Shown here piece by piece: positions 26,752-33,728 of a stretch of 33,728 nt of DNA (positions within the stretch are counted from its first letter, which is position 1; each line of letters starts with the position of its first letter). The notes beneath the pieces are model-generated. The model searched no databases. It was not told the origin of the DNA and saw only the letters and a program-made list of their open reading frames with translations. A program made the translations under genes and the position numbers. This DNA comes from Thermoflexaceae bacterium (GTDB lineage: Bacteria; Bacillota; Clostridia; Lachnospirales; Lachnospiraceae), in contig JAQXXN010000204.1 in assembly GCA_029226085.1 (NCBI GenBank), positions 1 to 33,728 of the forward strand. The letters are read 5' to 3'.

Positions 26752-28512
26752 ATGAATAAGTATAATAGGAATAAGCTGGTTAAATTTGATATTTTTTATA
26801 AAATCATTTCCGTGGCGGTGTCATATCCGATTCTATTAATGATTGTAAAGCTGGCATTGAAATTTAGCGGAGTAAAATATCTTACAAATGAATATATATA
26901 TACTTTTTTCAGTAAGCCAACTACGATTTTGGGTGTTTTTCTAATCATGCTGCTGTTTTTACTGAATGTCAGCATGGAGCAGCAGTTTGTTTTTGCCGGG
27001 TATGAACGGTTAAGAACAGAAAGAATGCGGATTGCTTATGTGATTGATAATGGTTTTTGGGGAATGAAGAACATTCTGAAACCGTGGAATATTCTTTCTT
27101 TATTACTTACGGGTATCATTGTTATTACAATGAATCTTGCGGTGGTTTATAATATCATCATTAATGTAGTGAATGTAAAAACATATATTGCCGAAGGATT
27201 AAAAAAGAGTGTGGACATACGCTATATTATTGTGGGAATTCTGGCAGTGCTGTTGTTTGTTACTGCTATGGGAATTTTTACTTCCTGTATCATGTATGAT
27301 AAAAAGACAAGCTTTTTTGGGGCATTCAGGGAGAGCTTTCGGATATCTGCAGGAAATTTGCTTAAGGTTCTATTTTATGTAACTGTGTATAACATTGCGG
27401 TGATGGCCGTAGTGATTATTTTGTATGCCGCAATTTCAGCAATAGTCATAGCCGGAGTCAATGTTCTTGATTTAAATAAAGCCGGAGCTGCTATTTATCT
27501 TACGGTTATCCGTTATTTCAGTATGTTTATGAATGTGGCGTTAAGTCTTGTCAGTGTTCCTGTAACTTTTGTCTTTATTTCATGGATGTATGGGAAATTT
27601 GCCGGTAACGCACCCGGAAGTCGGATAGATAGGGAAAAAAGCTATCATTCACTGGTAAAATTTGTGATTGCTGCCTCCTGCATTCTGGATATATTTTATG
27701 TATATTCGTCAATAAATGATAATCATTTTAAACAGATTGATTTTTTTAGAATTGTGGAAATTACATCCCATCGGGGAAGCAGTCTTTCTTTTCCGGAAAA
27801 TACCATGCTTGCATTTTAACAGGCACTGGAAGAGCTGGCAGATTATATTGAGCTGGATGTAAGGCAGACTGCGGATGGAAAATTTGTGGTAATGCATGAT
27901 GAAAATCTGAAAAGAACAACAGGAATTGATGCCAGGGTGGGAGAACTGACACAGGAACAGATATGTTCACTTAATGCCGGTTATGACACGGAAGGCGTTT
28001 TTTCGGGGGTAACCGTTCCATCCCTGGAGGAGGTTCTTGAATTTGCAAGTGGAAAGCTTATACGCCTTAACATTGAACTGAAAACGGCATCCACAGATAA
28101 GAATTATGCGCAGGAGCTGTATCAGCTGTTGGAGGAATATGACATACTGGATTCCTGCGTAATTACTTCTTCCGATTATCAGATTCTTAAGGAAATGAAG
28201 CAGTTGGATGAAAATGTTGAAACGGGTTATATTCTTTCCATGGCAGTGGGCAACTATTATGACATGGAATATGTTGATTTTTTTAGTGTAAATTATCGCT
28301 TTGTCACCAGTACGATGATTTACATCATGCATTCCATGGGCAAGGAGATTCATATCTGGACACTCAATAATGAAAGTGATATCCGGAAATATGCTAACAT
28401 GGGGGCAGATAATATCATAACGGATGACCCGCTTTTCGCAAGAGAAGTTGTTTATTCCATGGATACACCGGATATTTTTGTTTATGTACTGAATTATGTT
28501 TTTGGAAATTAA
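26752..28512 (+). pseudogene. membrane-anchored glycerophosphodiester phosphodiesterase interrupted by one in-frame TAA (27817-27819)
   Basis: ORFs 26752-27819 and 27886-28512 are in the same frame: ...EITSHRGSSLSFPENTMLAF*QALEELADYIELDVRQTADGKFVVMHDENLKRTTG... Both halves of the GDPD domain are intact. Confidence 0.88.
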
Positions 28513-28621
28513 TTGTATTTTTACTGGAAATACAGTATAATATTTTCGATAAATGCTGAAAGATTTTGACGACGGAACGTTGGATTTTTTGGCAGGAGCG
28601 ATTGCAGGACGGAGGATTAGC

Positions 28622-29557
28622 ATGAATAATAAGAGAATTGTTGTCGCATTGGGAAGGAATGCATTTGGAGAGACATTTCCGGAACAGCAGGCAAATGTTA
28701 AGAAGGCAGCAAAGGCAATTGCGGACCTTGTTGAAGCAAAATATGAGATTGTGATTACACACAGTAACGGACCACAGGTTGGAATGATTCAGACGGCCAT
28801 GACGGAATTTGCAAGGCTGGATTCCAAATATACGGTAGCACCAATGTCACTGTGCGGTGCAATGAGCCAGGGGTACATTGGTTATGATCTTCAGAATGCC
28901 ATTCGTACCGAACTTTTAAACAGAGGCATTTATAAGACGGTTTCCACCATTATTACACAGGTAAGGGTTGATCCGTTTGATGCAGCGTTCAGCAATCCAA
29001 CCAAGGTAATTGGACGCTATATGACCAAAGAGGAGGCAGAGGCAGAAGAGAATAAAGGCAACTATGTGGTGGAGGAAGAAGACGGTAAGTACCGAAGAGT
29101 TATTGCAGCGCCACAGCCAATTGACATTTATGAAATCGAAGCCGTAAAGACACTTCTGGAAGCCGGACAGATTGTTATTGCAGGCGGAGGCGGCGGTATT
29201 CCGGTATTGCAGCAGGGAACCAGACTGAAGGGAGCCAGTGCAATCATTGAAAAGGATTACACGGCAGCGAAGCTTGCAGAACTTTTGGAAGCCGATACAC
29301 TTTTATTCCTTACGGCATATGACCAGCTGACAATTGGTAAGGGTACTCCAGAAGAGAGGGTATTCGACAAGATTACGGCATCTGAACTTAAGAAATACAT
29401 TGATGACGGACATTTCCCGGCAGTAACCACATTCCCAAAGGTGGATGCCTCCATCCGTTTCGTATCTGCATTTCCGGAAAGTAAGGCAGTTATCGCAAAT
29501 CTGGAAAAGGCAAAGGATGGTCTTTTAGGAAAGTCCGGTACAACAATCACGGCATAA
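28622..29557 (+). CDS. arcC: carbamate kinase
   Basis: 'RIVVALGRNAFGETFPEQQANVKKAAKAIADLV', 'VITHSNGPQVGMI', 'VIAGGGGGIPV', 'GASAIIEKDYTAAKLAELLEADTLLFLTAYD'. Confidence 0.93.
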   Translation: MNNKRIVVALGRNAFGETFPEQQANVKKAAKAIADLVEAKYEIVITHSNGPQVGMIQTAMTEFARLDSKYTVAPMSLCGAMSQGYIGYDLQNAIRTELLNRGIYKTVSTIITQVRVDPFDAAFSNPTKVIGRYMTKEEAEAEENKGNYVVEEEDGKYRRVIAAPQPIDIYEIEAVKTLLEAGQIVIAGGGGGIPVLQQGTRLKGASAIIEKDYTAAKLAELLEADTLLFLTAYDQLTIGKGTPEERVFDKITASELKKYIDDGHFPAVTTFPKVDASIRFVSAFPESKAVIANLEKAKDGLLGKSGTTITA

Positions 29558-29578
29558 TCTGCCCATATAGAGAAATAC

Positions 29579-29620
29579 AAGAGGAAGCTTATCTTGTGGA
29601 AGAGAAAGCTTCCTCTTTTT
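29579..29620 (+). terminator. Rho-independent terminator of arcC
   Basis: AAGAGGAAGCTT...AAGCTTCCTCTTTTT. Confidence 0.85.
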
Positions 29621-29693
29621 GTTGAATAAGTTTTAATGAAACATGGAAATACTATTCCCAAAGAAGAATTTTCTGGAAGGAATGGTATATTTT

Positions 29694-30317
29694 ATGAAAA
29701 ATAAAAAACCTAAACATATTGGAATTATCCCGGATGGTAACCGCCGATGGGCAGTCGAAAAAGGCATGGAGAAAAAGGAAGGCTATGAGCATGGTTTGAT
29801 GCCGGGACTTAAGCTTTTGCGGATAGCAAGAGAAAACGGAATTGAAGAGATTACTTATTATGGGTTTACGGTGGATAACTGCAAACGGCCTCCTGAACAG
29901 TTTCAGGCATTTCAAAAGGCGTGTGTGGATGCAGTACGGCTGCTGACAAAGGAAGGTGCTGACCTTCTGGTAATGGGAAATAGTAAGTCTAAATGTTTTC
30001 CTGAAGAACTTATTCCCTATACAAAAAGAACGCCGGTAAATGGCGGAGGAATAAAGGTTAATTTTCTGGTAAATTATGGATGGGAGTGGGACCTTTCACA
30101 TATACGGGAAGACGGAAAGCCATACTCTTTTGATATTTCAAGAATTGACCTTGTGGTTCGCTGGGGCGGAATGCGGAGACTTTCCGGATTTTTACCAATA
30201 CAGAGTGTATATTCGGATTTTTATGTAGTGGATCATTACTGGCCAGATTATGAGGATGAAGATTTTACTAAGGCACTTTTGTGGTATTCCGGGCAGGACG
30301 TGACACTGGGAGGATGA
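29694..30317 (+). CDS. divergent undecaprenyl diphosphate synthase family (cis-prenyltransferase-like) protein
   Basis: 'KHIGIIPDGNRRWAVEKG', 'ITYYGFTVDNCKRPPEQ', 'DLVVRWGGMRRLSGFLPIQSVYSDFYVVDHYWPDY' align with UppS motifs. Several canonical positions differ. Confidence 0.8.
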   Translation: MKNKKPKHIGIIPDGNRRWAVEKGMEKKEGYEHGLMPGLKLLRIARENGIEEITYYGFTVDNCKRPPEQFQAFQKACVDAVRLLTKEGADLLVMGNSKSKCFPEELIPYTKRTPVNGGGIKVNFLVNYGWEWDLSHIREDGKPYSFDISRIDLVVRWGGMRRLSGFLPIQSVYSDFYVVDHYWPDYEDEDFTKALLWYSGQDVTLGG

Positions 30318-30402
30318 AAAGCAGAGTTTTCGGAATAAAACCCGACTATTTGCTTGAATTAACTGATAATTTAATGTAAAATTATCTAAAAGAAAATGAA
30401 AT

Positions 30403-30447
30403 GGCTGCGAACGTGACAGTAGGGCGGTAAGGCTACAGAAAGCAGCA
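30403..30447 (+). promoter_or_regulatory. possible structured 5' leader of the hemerythrin gene
   Basis: Nested pairing GCTGC (30404-30408)/GCAGC (30442-30446) enclosing GTAG/CTAC, with G-rich internal region. Confidence 0.3.
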
Positions 30448-30482
30448 CGGAGTAAATAAAATACAAATTGTGGAGGTAAAAC

Positions 30483-30896
30483 ATGAAGGTAGAATTTGAC
30501 AAGAGTCTGGTAACAGGAAATGAAATGATTGATGAGCAGCATAAGGAACTGATTGAGAAAATTGATAAGCTGCTTGCGTGTTGTGAACAGGGAAAAGGTA
30601 AAATTCAGGCAATCAAGATGTTAGATTATCTGGCAGAATATACGGAGTATCATTTCGGAGAAGAAGAAAAGCTTCAGGAAGAAGTTGCTTATCCGGGTAT
30701 CGCAGAGCATAAGAAAAAGCATGCGGAATTCAAAAAAGCCGTGGAAGAGCTTCATGAGATGCTGTCAGAGGAGGAAGGCCCGTCCGATGCATTTGTGGCA
30801 GCTGTAAAGAAGAATGTGGTTGACTGGCTGTTTAACCATATTAAAAATATGGATAAGGCGCTGGCGGCATATGTTCAGAGGGAGGCTGGCAATTAA
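30483..30896 (+). CDS. bacteriohemerythrin-like protein
   Basis: 'MIDEQHKELIEKIDKLL', 'EYHFGEEEKLQEEVAYPGIAEHKKKHAEF', 'WLFNHIKNMDKALAAYV' (hemerythrin diiron ligands). Confidence 0.93.
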   Translation: MKVEFDKSLVTGNEMIDEQHKELIEKIDKLLACCEQGKGKIQAIKMLDYLAEYTEYHFGEEEKLQEEVAYPGIAEHKKKHAEFKKAVEELHEMLSEEEGPSDAFVAAVKKNVVDWLFNHIKNMDKALAAYVQREAGN

Positions 30897-30898
30897 AA

Positions 30899-31297
30899 GT
30901 GTTAGTGTTGGTTTATAGAAAATGCAGTACATGCCAGAAGGCATTAAAGTGGCTTGAGGAACATCAGGTGGATTTTGATGAGCGTCCGATTGTGGAAGAA
31001 AATCCTGCTTATGAGGAATTAAAGGCATGGTATGCAAAAAGTGGATTGCCACTGAAGAAATTTTTTAATACAAGTGGTTTGATGTACAAAGATATGGGAC
31101 TTAAGGATAAGCTTGGAAAAATGTCTGATGGAGAGATGCTGAAGCTTCTGGCAACTAATGGAATGCTGGTAAAAAGACCACTGGTTGTAGGGGAAGATTT
31201 TGTGCTGGCAGGTTTTAAAGAGGAAGAGTGGAAAGAAAAACTGTGTAGCAGACGAAATGTGGACGCAGATAGGTGTGCATCTGTCACATTTTGTTGA
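30899..31297 (+). CDS. ArsC/Spx/MgsR-family protein (arsenate reductase-like)
   Basis: 'YRKCSTCQKALKWLEEHQVDFDERPIVEENPAYEELKAW', 'LPLKKFFNTSGLMYKDMGLKDKL', 'LLATNGMLVKRPLVV'. GTG start. Confidence 0.9.
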   Translation: MLVLVYRKCSTCQKALKWLEEHQVDFDERPIVEENPAYEELKAWYAKSGLPLKKFFNTSGLMYKDMGLKDKLGKMSDGEMLKLLATNGMLVKRPLVVGEDFVLAGFKEEEWKEKLCSRRNVDADRCASVTFC

Positions 31298-31690
31298 CAT
31301 CTATGGAATGAAGTAAGCTGACGGAACAAGTCATAACTAACAGATGAATGACAGGAATTTTTAAAACTATTAAATGATTTTATGTTGTAGAACTGGAAAA
31401 ATCGGAGTTGAGCGAGGTGCTTATTGTTGAAAATGCATCAGGATTTACAGCGTTTGCAAAGACAAAGGAGACCGCAAGCAGAAATAACATTGGAGGCGAA
31501 AGATTATGAGAAACTATCAGGCTATGTATTATACAGGTGCATCGATTAGCATGTTGGTGGGGCTGTTATTGTGATGTTTCTGCTTCTGGCTCCGTTTATT
31601 CGCTTTGCTGTGTCAATGCGGGAAAGTAAAAAGGGAGGCATTTAAACCAATTTCAATTTGAAGGAACAATACAGATTTGGGGGAAAGAAT

Positions 31691-32431
31691 ATGGAAAAGA
31701 AAGACAGGACAGGGCTTAAAACGGCAGTGGCGTTAATGCTTCTCCTGCTCTTCTTCTTTGCGCAGGGCGCAATTGTAGTGATTACAAAGATGGAAGGGGT
31801 ACAGTCCGCCATTGTAAGAGGAACTGTGATTTGGAGTCTTGTTGTGATTACACTGGCATATTACATAATCAGGTATCGGGGAATATCCATGCTGGGATTT
31901 CGCAAGGTGAAAAAAGGAACAGCAAATAGAGTACTTTATTATTCACCGCTATTGCTTATCGCTTTTTTGCCTCTTGCAGCTGGCGTGGATTTGGAAGAAG
32001 GAGAAGCCTTTCTTTTCGCCAATTTGTTCTTGACACTGGGCATTGGTATGGCGGAAGAAATCTTTTTCAGGGGAATCATTTGCAATCTGTGGCTTAAGCA
32101 CGGAGTAGTCAAAGCCATGCTGTTGTCATCTGTTCTTTTTGGGATGAGCCATATCCTGAACGTGGCAGGTGGTGCAGGTCTTTTGGCAACGATTCTTCAG
32201 ATATGCTTTGCTATTGTCTATGGAATGGTATTTACACTCATATTTTTCGAGGGTAACAGTCTGATTCCTTGTGTTTTGATGCATGCACTGCATGATTTTT
32301 GTTCCTTTATCAGTGCGGAGGAGTCTATGCAGTCTGACATGATTTTGGGTGCAGTTCAGTTTATTATTTTGCTGGCATATTTTCTATATATGCTTCATCA
32401 AAGAAGATGGAAAGGGAAGGATACATTATGA
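31691..32431 (+). CDS. CPBP-family intramembrane metalloprotease
   Basis: 'GIGMAEEIFFRGIICNLWLKHG' (EExxxR), 'SSVLFGMSHILNV' (FxxxH), 'LMHALHDF' (H). Multi-TM. Confidence 0.9.
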   Translation: MEKKDRTGLKTAVALMLLLLFFFAQGAIVVITKMEGVQSAIVRGTVIWSLVVITLAYYIIRYRGISMLGFRKVKKGTANRVLYYSPLLLIAFLPLAAGVDLEEGEAFLFANLFLTLGIGMAEEIFFRGIICNLWLKHGVVKAMLLSSVLFGMSHILNVAGGAGLLATILQICFAIVYGMVFTLIFFEGNSLIPCVLMHALHDFCSFISAEESMQSDMILGAVQFIILLAYFLYMLHQRRWKGKDTL

Positions 32432-32482
32432 AGAAACGTATACGACAATATATAAAAAAGAAAAGAAAGTGAGGAAACTACT

Positions 32483-32821
32483 ATGAAAGAATTGATTGCC
32501 TGCTGCGGGCTGGACTGCGAGACCTGCGATGCCCGCATTGCTACACTGAACAATGACAACACTCTCCGGGAAAAGACTGCGAAGCTTTGGAGTGAGCTCA
32601 ACGGAGTTCCCATTACGCTCGATATGATAAACTGTCTGGGCTGTCGGACAGAGGGAGTCAAGACGCCGTTTTGCGACAAGCTGTGTCCTATCCGCCAGTG
32701 CATCTTGAAAAAAGGTCTTTCTACCTGCGGCGACTGCCCGGACAGGGAAGGCTGCCCCACAGTGGATGCGGTCTGGAGCAACAATCCGGAGGCAAAGGAG
32801 AGGCTGTGTGGCCGCTCATGA
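32483..32821 (+). CDS. DUF3795-like Cys-rich protein
   Basis: 'LIACCGLDCETCDARIAT', 'CLGCRTEG', 'CDKLCPIRQCILKKGLSTCGDCPD' pattern. Confidence 0.82.
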   Translation: MKELIACCGLDCETCDARIATLNNDNTLREKTAKLWSELNGVPITLDMINCLGCRTEGVKTPFCDKLCPIRQCILKKGLSTCGDCPDREGCPTVDAVWSNNPEAKERLCGRS

Positions 32822-32864
32822 CCAAAACGCCTAAAACACACTTAACTTATGGAAGGAAATCAAC

Positions 32865-33728
32865 ATGAAACAGCAAAAATTTTTCAATATCATTCTTGTC
32901 GTCTGCGCTCTTCTGACCCTTGCCGGGTGCGCATCGACGTCCACCTTTGACGGTAGCAGAGTAAAGAATGCGGATTCCTATCAGTTGGACATCAAAACCA
33001 TGAACGGCACAGACACTCACACCCTGGAGTTGAAGCAGGGTGACACGCTCAAAATTCAATTTGAGACGGTGAAGGGCAATCTTTCCATGAAAATTACGGC
33101 GCCGGACGGAACCGAACTTTACCAGGGAGACGGAACAGTAAAGGAAATTACCGTGGAGGCTCCTGTGGACGGCTCCTATTACATCGTCGTCGTGGGGCAG
33201 AAGGCAAAGGGCAGCATCCACATTGATGTGGAGAGAGTACCCGAAGCTGCGGAGCCGGAGGGGACTCAGGAACAGGAGCCGGCGGCTGTGACTTTGACAG
33301 TGGATGAACTGGTCGGTCCATGGCATTTGGCGGAAAATCAAAAAGACAATGTCACCGCTATGGAGACAATCCCCGGTGCTATGGAGTTTGGCAGTAGCAT
33401 GGAGATCACAAGCGACGGCCATATCTCATGGTATATTGGAGCGGACGGAGGAACCGGTACATATTCGCTGAGTGGCGATATTCTCTCCGCCGACATGACC
33501 AATGATTTTGACGAAAGTTCCATGAAAATGGAGTTTACGGCTGAGAAAACGGAAGGCGGGACATTCCTGTACACAGAATATAAGGGACTCTTGCTGTGTT
33601 GGTCGCAGGGCGAGGGCGAAACAGGAAAGGGTGGAGACGATGAGGTTGAGGCGAGTTATCCGGGAGCGGATGTGGTGGAGCTTGTGAATCTCCGTGGCGA
33701 TACGACAACGGTATATAAATTAGTAGAC
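32865..33728 (+). CDS. lipoprotein, hypothetical (runs off the window end)
   Basis: Lipobox 'FFNIILVVCALLTLAGCAST'. Frame stays open to the window end (288 codons). Confidence 0.85.
   Translation, partial: MKQQKFFNIILVVCALLTLAGCASTSTFDGSRVKNADSYQLDIKTMNGTDTHTLELKQGDTLKIQFETVKGNLSMKITAPDGTELYQGDGTVKEITVEAPVDGSYYIVVVGQKAKGSIHIDVERVPEAAEPEGTQEQEPAAVTLTVDELVGPWHLAENQKDNVTAMETIPGAMEFGSSMEITSDGHISWYIGADGGTGTYSLSGDILSADMTNDFDESSMKMEFTAEKTEGGTFLYTEYKGLLLCWSQGEGETGKGGDDEVEASYPGADVVELVNLRGDTTTVYKLVD

Noticed and set aside
1-33728. tRNA or rRNA genes
   Set aside because: No rRNA segment, tRNA-like cloverleaf or GGTTCGAATCC-type T-arm was recognised in intergenic regions by eye; a tRNAscan-SE run would be needed to exclude them.

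Overview
The window is a chromosomal segment with codon usage and gene content typical of a Clostridia/Lachnospiraceae-type Firmicute. This assignment is by eye; no search was run. Housekeeping and metabolic genes make up most of it: glgB (5' part, minus strand), an alpha/beta-hydrolase esterase, a HisRS-like gene, a HelD-type helicase, a secreted DUF5722/Ig-like/DUF4214 protein, asnB, a SulP transporter with STAS domain, an MBL-fold hydrolase, icd, a HAD phosphatase, glpK, a GDPD, arcC, a UppS-like gene, a hemerythrin, an ArsC/Spx-like gene, a CPBP protease, a DUF3795 gene and a lipoprotein. Between about 8.7 and 16.1 kb lies an accessory region. Its first half is very AT-rich and encodes an apparently uncharacterised membrane gene cluster: a polytopic protein, then a 4-TM protein with a long coiled coil and a soluble C-terminal domain, then a small multi-TM gene with an in-frame TGA. 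Its second half is a graveyard of an Rpn-like nuclease, an IS1182-like fragment, an internally deleted hipA and a 2'-5' RNA ligase-like remnant, with two near-identical stem-loops at its ends. Other notable signals are a 323-bp near-palindromic element with a branched apex upstream of glgB, a GDPD gene split by a single TAA, alternative hairpins upstream of the Rpn gene, and an asnB stop codon inside the loop of its own terminator. No rRNA, tRNA or CRISPR array was recognised.
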